A stretch of DNA of 36,316 nucleotides from assembly GCA_021151805.1 (NCBI GenBank), contig JAGKWN010000036.1:1-36316 (forward strand). The letters run 5' to 3'. This DNA comes from Cytophagaceae bacterium (GTDB taxonomy: Bacteria > Bacteroidota > Bacteroidia > Cytophagales > Cytophagaceae). Numbering within the stretch: position 1 is the first letter of the stretch; the number at the start of each line of letters is the position of its first letter. Made by a program: the position numbers and the translations under genes. This document shows, one piece after another, positions 26,187 through 33,162 of this stretch. The notes under the pieces are model-generated. The model worked only from the letters and a program-made list of their open reading frames with translations, was not told the DNA's origin and searched no databases.

Positions 26187-26219
26187 AAACCCTCCAGGGG
26201 GTTTACACCTTTGGAAGGT
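26187..26219. repeat. Two short adjacent palindromes after the GH3 gene
   Basis: AAACCCTCCAGGGGGTTT (26187-26204) and ACCTTTGGAAGGT (26207-26219) can each form a small hairpin. The design (AAACC/GGTTT or ACCTT/AAGGT) resembles the ends of the repeats at 8.4-8.6 kb. They may be a degenerate REP-like element or a weak terminator of the GH3 message. Confidence 0.5.
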
Positions 26220-26245
26220 TAATTAGAGATCTATCGCCAATAATT

Positions 26246-26593
26246 ATGAGTGACATAGAAAAAAACTTATCGTGGCACGATTTTGAAAAAGTAGATATCC
26301 GTACCGGTACTATTGTTCAGGCTGAAATATTTTCGGAAGCAAAAAAGCCTGCTTATAAATTACTCATTGATTTCGGTCCGCTAGGCATTAAAAAAACTTC
26401 TGCGCAGATCACGGTTTTATATTCAACGGAAGAACTCATCGGAAAACAAGTGGTGGCCGTTGTTAATTTTCCCGACAAACAGATTGCAAACATTCAGAGC
26501 GAATGCCTGATCCTCGGAGCGCTAGGCGACAACAAAGAAATCACGCTGCTGACGCTGGATAAGGGAGTGGAGAATGGATTGAGAATAGGGTAA
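26246..26593 (+). CDS. csaA: CsaA-like tRNA-binding domain protein
   Basis: This 115-residue protein consists of a single EMAP-II/ARC1-type OB-fold tRNA-binding domain. The ATG at 26246 (MSDIEKNLSWHDFEKVDIRT) is chosen because family members start there; the open frame back to 26123 runs inside the GH3 gene and shows no homology. The core motifs are VDIRTGTIVQAE, KKPAYKLLIDFGPLGIKKTSAQ, and the final SECLILGA and LLTLDKGVENGLRIG. This matches CsaA, a dimeric protein-export chaperone of Bacillus that is related to the anticodon-binding domain of MetRS and PheRS. The role as chaperone or tRNA binder in this organism is not established. An imperfect inverted repeat follows the gene and separates it from a convergent regulator. 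Confidence 0.88.
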   Translation: MSDIEKNLSWHDFEKVDIRTGTIVQAEIFSEAKKPAYKLLIDFGPLGIKKTSAQITVLYSTEELIGKQVVAVVNFPDKQIANIQSECLILGALGDNKEITLLTLDKGVENGLRIG

Positions 26594-26607
26594 ACAGTGT
26601 AGAGTTA

Positions 26608-26683
26608 AAAGTGTATAGTGTAAACATCAACAAAGAGAAATCGTAACGAATAAGCAACGATTACTCTTTACACTCTACACTTT
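26608..26683. terminator. Long imperfect inverted repeat between convergent genes
   Basis: Left arm pieces 26608-26624 (aaagtgtatagtgtaaa) and 26632-26644 (aaagagaaatcgt) pair with 26667-26683 and 26657-26669, with one mismatch each, a bulge of 7 bases on the left arm and a 12-base loop. The structure lies between the csaA-like gene and the convergent GlxA-type regulator and could end transcription from both sides. It has few GC pairs and no long T run, so it may instead be a repeat. Confidence 0.5.
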
Positions 26684-26723
26684 CAACGTACGATAGAGTA
26701 CTTAAAATAAAATAGAGACGACC

Positions 26724-27689
26724 TTACTTGTTATACTTATTCCTATAATCCACCGGCGACATGCCCGCTACTTTTTTGAATACATCTCTGAAAGCTTTTA
26801 CATCGGTATAGCCAACATCATACATCACTTCGTTCACATTCTTTCTGCCTGATTCGAGTTGTTTTTTTGCAGCCTCGATCTTTACGCGCTGAATGTATTC
26901 TACAACTGTGTTTGTTGTTGCCTTTTTAAACCGGCGCTCAAAGGTACGGCGGCCAATGCCAAAGGTATCTGCCAGTTCATCCACCGTTATTTTAGCAGCA
27001 AAATTATTTTCAATAAACTCCTGTGCTTTTAAGATCGGCAGGTCATCATGTTCTTTCTGTCCTTTAAACATCATGAATTGTGACTGCGATCCTCTGTCCA
27101 TTTCAAGCAAAAAGAATTTGGATGCCATGATTGCCATTTCGCGGTTGGTATATTTTTCTACCAGATATAAAAGCAGGTTCCAGTAGGATGTAGCCCCGCC
27201 ACTGGAGTAGATACCGTTCTGTTCTGTAATAATTTTATCATCGGTAAGAATTACATCCGGAAACATGGTTCTGAATTCATTGGCATACAGCCAGTGTGTG
27301 GAACAACTTTTATCTTTCAGTAATCCTGTAGAAGCCAGTAAAAATGAACCAATGCATAAACTGGCAACTTCAGCGCCCTGCTTATATTGATCAACAATCC
27401 ATGGAATGAAATCGGTGTTCTTTTTAAGCGCTGTCTGTATCGGGCCGCTTAACGCGGGAATAATGATGAGGTCTGTTTTCTTCACATCTTTCAACAACGC
27501 ATCGGTATGAATGGAGATAAGTCCGTCGTGCAGCTTTACTTCTTCGGTAAGTCCGACAAGTTTGACTGAAAATGCCGGTTGCAGGTTAGCTATTTTTAGG
27601 AAATTGTTGATGGCCGTAAACATATACCTCGGATCTACCAGACAAGCTGGGATTGAGGTCTCAAGAACTAAAATGGACACGTGTTTCAT
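26724..27689 (-). CDS. GlxA/FtrA-type AraC-family regulator with DJ-1/PfpI domain
   Basis: This 321-residue transcription regulator has an N-terminal DJ-1/PfpI-like sensor domain (1-190) with the nucleophile-elbow motif SLCIGSFLLA at Cys112, and a C-terminal AraC double HTH (about 222-318). The HTH helices appear in VDELADTFGIGRRTFERRF and VGYTDVKAFRDVFKKVAGMS. The architecture matches GlxA/FtrA regulators, whose inducer is usually unknown. The gene is divergent from the SnoaL-SRPBCC cluster, with 115 bases between the two starts that contain an exact TAnnTTTG box for the cluster. It is therefore a good candidate regulator of that cluster, although no operator has been identified. Confidence 0.92.
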   Translation of the reverse strand: MKHVSILVLETSIPACLVDPRYMFTAINNFLKIANLQPAFSVKLVGLTEEVKLHDGLISIHTDALLKDVKKTDLIIIPALSGPIQTALKKNTDFIPWIVDQYKQGAEVASLCIGSFLLASTGLLKDKSCSTHWLYANEFRTMFPDVILTDDKIITEQNGIYSSGGATSYWNLLLYLVEKYTNREMAIMASKFFLLEMDRGSQSQFMMFKGQKEHDDLPILKAQEFIENNFAAKITVDELADTFGIGRRTFERRFKKATTNTVVEYIQRVKIEAAKKQLESGRKNVNEVMYDVGYTDVKAFRDVFKKVAGMSPVDYRNKYNK

Positions 27690-27771
27690 ATGGTAAAGTA
27701 AAACAAAAGATATGTCGTAATCAACCCGTCACTTTGTCGTTTTTACACAACCTGGGGTGGGATATTGCCAC

Positions 27772-27779
27772 TATATTTG
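27772..27779 (+). promoter_or_regulatory. Bacteroidota-type -7 promoter box for the SnoaL/SRPBCC cluster
   Basis: TATATTTG is an exact TAnnTTTG match, 25 bases before the ATG at 27805. No good TTTG box lies at the usual -33 spacing. Transcription starting a few bases downstream would exclude the upstream frame opening at 27757 as the true start. Confidence 0.55.
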
Positions 27780-27804
27780 TAGCATCAAAAGTTTAAAAAT
27801 ACCT

Positions 27805-28152
27805 ATGAAGCCAACAAATCGTTCAATAAGTGAATTATTTTCGCAAGGAAAGTTTTCAAGTGTGTATGAATTTTTCAGCGAGGATATGGAGTGGAATATC
27901 GTTGGGAATACAAGGATTAAAGGAAAGCAATCTGTCGTGGATTTTTGCTCACAGATGATGATTGAAATGGAGTCGGCTGTGTTAACGAATGATAATATTA
28001 TAGAGGCTGGGAATCAAATTGTAATTGAAGGAAAATGTAGTTATTTTAATGCAGGCGGACAGAAATCTTTTGTAAACTATTGCGATATTTATTCTTTCGA
28101 AGGCCATGCAATTAAAAGAATACATTCGTACTGCATAGAAGCCGATAATTAA
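27805..28152 (+). CDS. SnoaL-like / NTF2-fold protein
   Basis: This 115-residue protein starts at the ATG at 27805 (MKPTNRSISELFSQGKFSSV). The frame continues upstream to 27757, but that part overlaps the predicted promoter and has no family similarity. The pattern FSSVYEFFSEDMEWNIVGN and IKGKQSVVDFCSQM, followed by strands ending in YCDIYSFEGHAIKRIHSYCI, is that of the SnoaL/NTF2 cone fold used by small isomerases, cyclases and ligand-binding proteins. No catalytic residue can be named. It is the first gene of a same-strand run (spacing 6 bases to the next) that also contains GyrI-like and SRPBCC genes, all small ligand-binding folds. Confidence 0.75.
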   Translation: MKPTNRSISELFSQGKFSSVYEFFSEDMEWNIVGNTRIKGKQSVVDFCSQMMIEMESAVLTNDNIIEAGNQIVIEGKCSYFNAGGQKSFVNYCDIYSFEGHAIKRIHSYCIEADN

Positions 28153-28158
28153 GAGAAA

Positions 28159-28569
28159 ATGGGAAACTATTTTTTAGAAAAGGATATTGAGGTGTTCTAT
28201 GTACAAGCGGATTCTTTTCCGGATGGTGTGCTGGCAGCGCATCAGCAATTACATAGATTGATTCCGTATTCGGATAAGCGCAGATATTTTGGAATTTCAA
28301 GTCCGGATAAAACCGGAACCATTATTTATAAAGCTGCCGCAGAAGAACTAACGGAACAGGAAGCTGAAAAACTGGGACTGAAAACGTTTATTTTAAAAAG
28401 CGGAAATTACACGAGTATTGTAATTAAAAATTATCAAAAAGAAATTACAGCAATCGGAAAAGCTTTTGGCATACTGCTTTCAGATCCTGCCATTGATCCG
28501 CAGGGAGCGTGTGTTGAATGGTATCTGAATGATACAGACGTTCAGTGCATGGTGCGGTTAATAAAGTAA
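28159..28569 (+). CDS. GyrI-like / effector-binding domain protein
   Basis: This 136-residue protein lacks a DNA-binding domain. The segments VFYVQADSFPDGVLAAHQQLH, YFGISSPDKTGTIIYKAAAE and GLKTFILKSGNYTSIVIKNY, and the ending ACVEWYLNDTDVQCMVRL, resemble the GyrI-like domain (SHS2-module effector-binding fold of AraC and MerR regulators) acting alone. Proteins of this kind bind small molecules, including toxic cations or drugs, and some hydrolyse them. Assignment is by pattern and moderate. It sits 6 bases after the SnoaL-like gene and 27 bases before the SRPBCC gene, inside the same operon-like run. Confidence 0.6.
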   Translation: MGNYFLEKDIEVFYVQADSFPDGVLAAHQQLHRLIPYSDKRRYFGISSPDKTGTIIYKAAAEELTEQEAEKLGLKTFILKSGNYTSIVIKNYQKEITAIGKAFGILLSDPAIDPQGACVEWYLNDTDVQCMVRLIK

Positions 28570-28596
28570 CAGAAAACTATAAACAGACTACCATAT

Positions 28597-29010
28597 ATGA
28601 AAAACGAAATCACTATTGAAGCAACCGTACAGGCGCCAGTAGATAAAGTATGGAAATACTGGAACGAACCCGCACACATCATGCAATGGTGCCAGGCTTC
28701 GCCGGAATGGCATGCACCTGCTGCAAAAAATGATTTAAGAACAGGCGGAACTTTTTCTACCACCATGGCTGCAAAAGATGGCAGCATGAGCTTTGATTTC
28801 GGCGGTGTGTACGACCAGGTAAAAACAAACGAATTGATTGAATACACCCTTGGCGATGGCAGAAAAGTAAAAATTGTTTTTTCTAAAGCTGGCGATGCTA
28901 CAAAAGTTGTTGAAAGTTTTGAGCCGGAAGGTCAGAACCCAAGAGAGATGCAGCAGGCAGGCTGGCAGGCGATCCTGAACAGCTTCAAAGATCATACAGA
29001 AAAAAATTAA
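28597..29010 (+). CDS. SRPBCC (AHSA1-type) domain protein
   Basis: This 137-residue cytoplasmic START-like protein begins EITIEATVQAPVDKVWKYWN, with HIMQWCQASPEWHAP in the usual ligand-pocket region, then GGTFSTTMAAKDGSMSFDFG. It ends in the helix QAGWQAILNSFKDHTEKN. These are the typical landmarks of the AHSA1 branch (formerly activator of Hsp90 ATPase-like). The ligand is unknown. It follows the GyrI-like gene by 27 bases and precedes two membrane-anchored SRPBCC genes. Many Bacteroidota encode such genes next to GlxA-type regulators. Confidence 0.83.
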   Translation: MKNEITIEATVQAPVDKVWKYWNEPAHIMQWCQASPEWHAPAAKNDLRTGGTFSTTMAAKDGSMSFDFGGVYDQVKTNELIEYTLGDGRKVKIVFSKAGDATKVVESFEPEGQNPREMQQAGWQAILNSFKDHTEKN

Positions 29011-29041
29011 TGAACCGTTCACTTTTAAAACTTATATACTT

Positions 29042-29566
29042 ATGAAAATTCTTAAAAAAATAGCTATCGGCCTTGTTGCATTGATTGTACTCTTACTGGT
29101 TGTGGCAATCTTTATTCCGACTACCTACACGGTATCCGTATCTACTACGATTGATAAGCCTCAGCAGGAAGTGTATGATTATGTGAAGCTGATCAAAAAC
29201 CAGGAGCACTATAGCGTTTGGGTCATGGAAGATCCTAATATTGTTATGACCTATACAGGTACTGATGGTACGGTTGGTTTTTTAGCACAATGGAAAAGTG
29301 AAAAAATGGGTGAAGGAGAGCAGCAAATTACCAAGGTTGACGGTGAACGTGTAGATGTAGATTTGAGATTTAAGGGACATGATGAGGAACAAAAGGCGGC
29401 GACTATTGTAAAATCAATTTCTGAAAATCAAACACAGGTAACAAGTGAGTTTTATGGCCACACTGGATATCCATTTAACATTATGTGTTTCGTTGGTAAA
29501 ATGTTTATCACTGATGCCCAAACAAAGAATCTGGCGAATCTGAAAGCCATTCTTGAAAAAAAATAA
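29042..29566 (+). CDS. Membrane-anchored SRPBCC protein, paralogue 1
   Basis: This 174-residue protein has an N-terminal transmembrane segment (IAIGLVALIVLLLVVAIFI, ~7-25) that anchors a periplasm-facing or membrane-associated START-like domain: VSVSTTIDKPQQEVYDYVKL, then HYSVWVMEDPNIVMTYTG, GTVGFLAQWKSEKMGEGEQQ, and a final helix LANLKAILEKK. The family is polyketide cyclase/dehydrase-like SRPBCC. Function unknown. The adjacent gene (29595) shares the anchor, the WxMxDPN segment and the length, so the pair arose by tandem duplication and divergence. Confidence 0.82.
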   Translation: MKILKKIAIGLVALIVLLLVVAIFIPTTYTVSVSTTIDKPQQEVYDYVKLIKNQEHYSVWVMEDPNIVMTYTGTDGTVGFLAQWKSEKMGEGEQQITKVDGERVDVDLRFKGHDEEQKAATIVKSISENQTQVTSEFYGHTGYPFNIMCFVGKMFITDAQTKNLANLKAILEKK

Positions 29567-29594
29567 TTTTCTGAAAAGTTAAAAACAAGAAGCC

Positions 29595-30116
29595 ATGCTT
29601 ATACTTGCTTACATTGTTGGTGTTATTGTAGTGTTACTTGTTGTTGCAGCGCTGATTCCGAAGGCTTATATCATCGAATCGGAAGTGGTGATCAATAAGC
29701 CGAAAGAAGAAGTCTTTAAGTATGCCGTTCAGTTGAAGAACCAACCGTATTATAATAAATGGATAATGGCCGACCCGAATGTAAAGATGAACTATACTGG
29801 CATAGATGCTGCCGTTGGGTTTATTGCTGCATGGGAAGGCAAGGATGCAGGCAAAGGAGAACAGGAAATTAAAAGCATCACCAATGGAAATGCATACCAT
29901 GTGGAGTTGCGTTTTGAAAAGCCTTTCAAAGGTATCAATCAGTTGTATGTAAATATTGAAGCACTTACACCTACGCAAACAAAAGTGAAAACGCTTTTTG
30001 ATACGTATACACCGTTTCCAATGACACTAATGATTCCATTGCTTAAAAACATGCTTCAAAAAGATATGAATACCAATGCGCAAAACCTGAAAAAAGTTAT
30101 TGAAGTACAGCAATAA
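29595..30116 (+). CDS. Membrane-anchored SRPBCC protein, paralogue 2
   Basis: This 173-residue protein has the hydrophobic anchor LAYIVGVIVVLLVVAALI followed by the same SRPBCC landmarks as its neighbour: VVINKPKEEVFKYAVQL, YYNKWIMADPNVKMNYTG, AAVGFIAAWEGKDAGKGEQE. In both proteins the WxMxDPN motif and the Gly-Glu-Gln-Glu/Gln segment are kept, while the C-terminal strands differ (TLFDTYTPFPMTLM here). The tandem origin is clear. The gap of 28 bases and same strand suggest cotranscription. The ligand or substrate is not known. Confidence 0.82.
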   Translation: MLILAYIVGVIVVLLVVAALIPKAYIIESEVVINKPKEEVFKYAVQLKNQPYYNKWIMADPNVKMNYTGIDAAVGFIAAWEGKDAGKGEQEIKSITNGNAYHVELRFEKPFKGINQLYVNIEALTPTQTKVKTLFDTYTPFPMTLMIPLLKNMLQKDMNTNAQNLKKVIEVQQ

Positions 30117-30123
30117 TTAAGAC

Positions 30124-30342
30124 ATGACAGTAGAAGTATTCAAAACAAATGTAACAGATGTTGAGGTCGCTAATAAAATTATTAGTGACCTCAGCTCTCA
30201 TTTGCCGGAATCGAGAATCAATTTTGACCTGACGGATTGCGATAATATACTCCGGATTGAAAGCGCCGGTATCATCCAGCCGCAAAGCGTAACCGAGCAT
30301 ATGATCCGCTGGGGCTATTTTTGTGAAGTTCTGGAAGCATAA
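30124..30342 (+). CDS. Short conserved-looking protein of unknown function
   Basis: This 72-residue protein follows 7 bases after the second membrane SRPBCC gene. Its sequence has a beta-alpha-beta start (VEVFKTNVTDVEVANKIISD) and a middle with RINFDLTDCDNILRIES, like a ferredoxin-like fold of the HMA type, but without the CxxC metal site; one Cys lies in DLTDCDN and one in WGYFCEV. Similar short proteins occur in Bacteroidota (recollection, not searched). No function is proposed. Position suggests it is the last gene of the SnoaL-SRPBCC run, since an AT-rich ~160-base gap and the UbiA start follow. Confidence 0.6.
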   Translation: MTVEVFKTNVTDVEVANKIISDLSSHLPESRINFDLTDCDNILRIESAGIIQPQSVTEHMIRWGYFCEVLEA

Positions 30343-30502
30343 AAGACCTACTTTTTTCTCTCTATTATTTTGTATTGCCTCTCGTAACATTCGTTAACGG
30401 GTTATGCTTCAATTATGTAAAAAATCCTACGCTTAATGTAAAAGCTATCAGCGGAAAAAATGTATCTTGACTATTCAAAAAATAAAATTTTTGAAAGACA
30501 AC

Positions 30503-31381
30503 ATGAGTCAGATACCGGATAAAGACACTCTTAAGCTGCTTCGAATTCCCTTTTCATTTTTTTTAATGCCTCTGTTCCTGCTTGCATTAAGTCAATCAGG
30601 CGTATCGGCATTGAACATGCATGTTGTGATTTCATTTATACTGATACACTTACTGGTTTATCCGTCGAGTAACGGATATAACAGTTATATAGACAGAGAC
30701 GAAGATAGCATCGGTGGCTTAGAGAAACCTCCGCTGCCTACAAAAAAGCTTTATTATACAACTCTTTTCATGGATGCGACTGCAGTTGCATTTGCCTGGA
30801 TCCTGATCACACCTTTGTTTGCTGCCTGCATTGTTCTTTATATTCTTGCTTCAAGAGCTTATAGTTCAAAAGAAATTCGCTTAAAGAAATACCCATATGC
30901 AGGATTTCTTACAGTAGTAATTTTTCAGGGAGCTTTTACCTATTACATGTGCTACGCTGGTATCTCCGGCCATGCATTAGTGCTGAATGAAGCTACTATA
31001 TATTTGTTACTGGCATGTTCCTGCCAGATTGCCGGCGCTTATCCGCTCACACAAATTTACCAGCATCAGCAGGATCTTAAAGAAGGTGTCATTACCATCA
31101 GTTACAAACTTGGTTATGTAGGCACCTTTATATTTACCGGCGTGCTGTTTGCGATTGCAAACGTATTTTACTTTTTATATTTCAACATGATCGGACAAAC
31201 GGCACATTTCTTTCTACTGCAGGTGTTCTTTATTCCGATTATTGGTTTTTATATTTATTGGTTTATAAGAGTATTAAAAAATACCACTGCTGCAAATTTT
31301 AAAAATACCATGTACATGAATCTGGTTGCAGCAACTTGTATGAATAGTTGTTTTTTGGCCTTACACTTTATTAATTGTTGA
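30503..31381 (+). CDS. UbiA-family prenyltransferase
   Basis: This 292-residue polytopic membrane protein (about eight helices) starts at the ATG at 30503 (MSQIPDKDTL); the open frame to a TTG at 30467 is not needed. The first prenyl-diphosphate/Mg site is canonical: NSYIDRDED at 60-68 gives N60, D64 and D68 (NxxxDxxxD). The second site, usually DxxxD before a Gly-x-x-Thr turn, reads QHQQDLKEGVITIS, so its first Asp is Gln187 while Asp191 is kept. The protein would prenylate an aromatic or phenolic acceptor. The type III PKS gene starts at a GTG only 4 bases after this stop, so it is the first gene of a four-gene operon and the acceptor is probably the PKS product. Confidence 0.85.
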   Translation: MSQIPDKDTLKLLRIPFSFFLMPLFLLALSQSGVSALNMHVVISFILIHLLVYPSSNGYNSYIDRDEDSIGGLEKPPLPTKKLYYTTLFMDATAVAFAWILITPLFAACIVLYILASRAYSSKEIRLKKYPYAGFLTVVIFQGAFTYYMCYAGISGHALVLNEATIYLLLACSCQIAGAYPLTQIYQHQQDLKEGVITISYKLGYVGTFIFTGVLFAIANVFYFLYFNMIGQTAHFFLLQVFFIPIIGFYIYWFIRVLKNTTAANFKNTMYMNLVAATCMNSCFLALHFINC

Positions 31382-31385
31382 AACC

Positions 31386-32474
31386 GTGAGTTACATTGCA
31401 GCCATAGAAACAAGCGTTCCCGCTTACTCTCATACACAAGATGAGTTTGCAACATTCTATTCCAATTCTACCAAGGATGAAGATGTTAAAAGAAAAATAA
31501 AAATCATCGCGGCGAAAACTGGTATCAACAAACGTTATTCAGTACTACAGGATTATAGTCTCTCCCCGCAGGCCTTTGAATTTTATTCAAAAGATGTTTC
31601 CTTGTTACCCGAACCAGGACTTACAAAACGCATGCAGGTCTTTAAGGAAGAAGCCATACAGCTTTCATTAAAAGCAGTTGCCAAAATTTCCGGATTCGAG
31701 AAAATAAAAAATAACATTACACATCTAATCACAGTTACCTGTACGGGTTTGTTCGCACCGGGGCTGGATATTCAGCTAGTACACGAACTACAGCTTTCTC
31801 CTTCCATACACCGCAGCAGCATCAACTTCATGGGTTGCAATGCAGCTATCCTTGCTTTAAAGCAGGCAGATGAAATCTGCAGGTCAAATGGAAACGCAAA
31901 AGTATTGATTGTATGTACAGAATTATGCTCCATTCATTTTCAGAAAGATTATTCCGACGATTATATTGTTTCAAATCAACTCTTCGGTGATGGTTGTGCA
32001 GCTGTATTGGTTACTGCCGGTCCGATGGAAATTACATCGGGCGCGTTGATCAAAATAAATGAATTCCATTCCTTACTCTTACATAAAGGCTATAATGATA
32101 TGGCCTGGCAGTTATCCGAAACAGGCTTCAGGATGAACCTTACAACCTATGTTTCGGATCTGATCAATGGCAATATTAAAAAGATGCTGGAGGATGTGCA
32201 CGTACAGGCCGATACTATAGACTTCTGGGCAGTGCATCCGGGTGGTAAAAAAATCATTGATGGGTTTTGTGATGCGCTGGAACTGGATAAGACAAAGCTC
32301 GCTGCATCGTATGATGTGTTAAGGGAATATGGTAACATGTCTTCGCCAACGGTATTGTTTGTACTGAAACAGGTACTGGAAAATAATAAGCAGGTGCAGA
32401 AAGGCGAATCAATTTTTACTGCCGCATTCGGACCTGGCCTGAGCATTGAAACGGTGAAACTGGTATATGCTTAA
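31386..32474 (+). CDS. Type III polyketide synthase (chalcone/alkylresorcinol synthase-like)
   Basis: This 362-residue homodimer-type condensing enzyme has the complete triad: Cys151 in FMGCNAAILAL, His284 in FWAVHPGGKK and Asn317 in REYGNMSSP. The GFGPG-type loop near the C-terminus reads AAFGPGLSIE (347-356). The start must be the GTG at 31386, because the next Met is at residue 83. The family elongates a starter acyl-CoA with malonyl-CoA and cyclises it to alkylresorcinols, alkylpyrones or similar products. The KINEFHSL and WQLSETGFRM segments match the bacterial phenolic-lipid branch rather than plant CHS. It overlaps the methyltransferase gene by 8 bases. With UbiA, a methyltransferase and a flavoprotein, the set resembles srsABC of Streptomyces griseus plus a prenyltransferase. 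Confidence 0.93.
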   Translation: MSYIAAIETSVPAYSHTQDEFATFYSNSTKDEDVKRKIKIIAAKTGINKRYSVLQDYSLSPQAFEFYSKDVSLLPEPGLTKRMQVFKEEAIQLSLKAVAKISGFEKIKNNITHLITVTCTGLFAPGLDIQLVHELQLSPSIHRSSINFMGCNAAILALKQADEICRSNGNAKVLIVCTELCSIHFQKDYSDDYIVSNQLFGDGCAAVLVTAGPMEITSGALIKINEFHSLLLHKGYNDMAWQLSETGFRMNLTTYVSDLINGNIKKMLEDVHVQADTIDFWAVHPGGKKIIDGFCDALELDKTKLAASYDVLREYGNMSSPTVLFVLKQVLENNKQVQKGESIFTAAFGPGLSIETVKLVYA

Positions 32475-33162
32475 ATTCAGAAGTCATACAAAAGAACTGT
32501 TAGACGGCGATAATATTCCTGCACCGGATCTGTTTCGAAATTTAAAAGAACTGGATACGGTTAATACACTGCTGGGCGGTTATAACATCAGCTTATCGGC
32601 GCTCAATACAATCGTACAGGATCAGAAGCACTATACGCTGGTTGATATTGGCTGTGGCGGCGGCGATACATTGAAATATATTCATAAGTGGAACACACGT
32701 GTCGGGAAAAACATTTCGCTCATTGGTATTGATATCAAACCCGTATGTATTGAATATGCTGCACTGAATACTGCCGGATTACCGATCCGTTATATCTGTG
32801 ATGATTACAGATGTCTCTATAATTACGAGCAACATGTTGACATCATCCATGCATGTTTATTCTGCCATCATTTAGATGAAGCCCAGCTGATCGAACTGGT
32901 TACATTTGCATTGAACCACAAAGCCATTCTGGTCATTAATGACCTCGAACGGAATAGCATTGCGTATCATTCCATAAAACTGCTTACTCGATTGTTCTCT
33001 AAATCATATCTTGTAAAAAACGACGCACCTTTATCTGTTGCCCGTGGGTTTAAAAAAAGAGAGTGGCTGGACATACTTGCAAAGGCGGGAGCAGTGCATT
33101 ATACAGTAAAAAATAAATGGGCCTTCCGTCACCAGGTCATTGTATATGGAAACAAGTCCTGA
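32467..33162 (+). CDS. Class I SAM-dependent methyltransferase
   Basis: This 231-residue methyltransferase has motif I LVDIGCGGGDTLKYI at about 58-72 (the SAM-binding glycine loop), an acidic strand end LIGIDIKP, and motif II/III-like CDDYRC and VDIIHACLFCHHL. A preceding helix region LKELDTVNTLLGGYN is often seen in methyltransferases encoded beside type III PKS genes (family memory). It should methylate the PKS-derived ring or a prenylated intermediate, and O- versus C-methylation cannot be told. It overlaps the PKS by 8 bases and the FAD enzyme by 17 bases (using the ATG at 33146), so the operon is fully coupled. Confidence 0.88.
   Translation: MLKFRSHTKELLDGDNIPAPDLFRNLKELDTVNTLLGGYNISLSALNTIVQDQKHYTLVDIGCGGGDTLKYIHKWNTRVGKNISLIGIDIKPVCIEYAALNTAGLPIRYICDDYRCLYNYEQHVDIIHACLFCHHLDEAQLIELVTFALNHKAILVINDLERNSIAYHSIKLLTRLFSKSYLVKNDAPLSVARGFKKREWLDILAKAGAVHYTVKNKWAFRHQVIVYGNKS

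Noticed and set aside
26123..26245. Upstream extension of the CsaA-like protein
   Set aside because: It overlaps the GH3 C-terminus, crosses a palindromic intergenic element and is absent from the compact CsaA family.
27757..27804. Upstream extension of the SnoaL-like protein
   Set aside because: It contains the TATATTTG promoter box and is not conserved-looking. The ATG at 27805 starts a normal family N-terminus.
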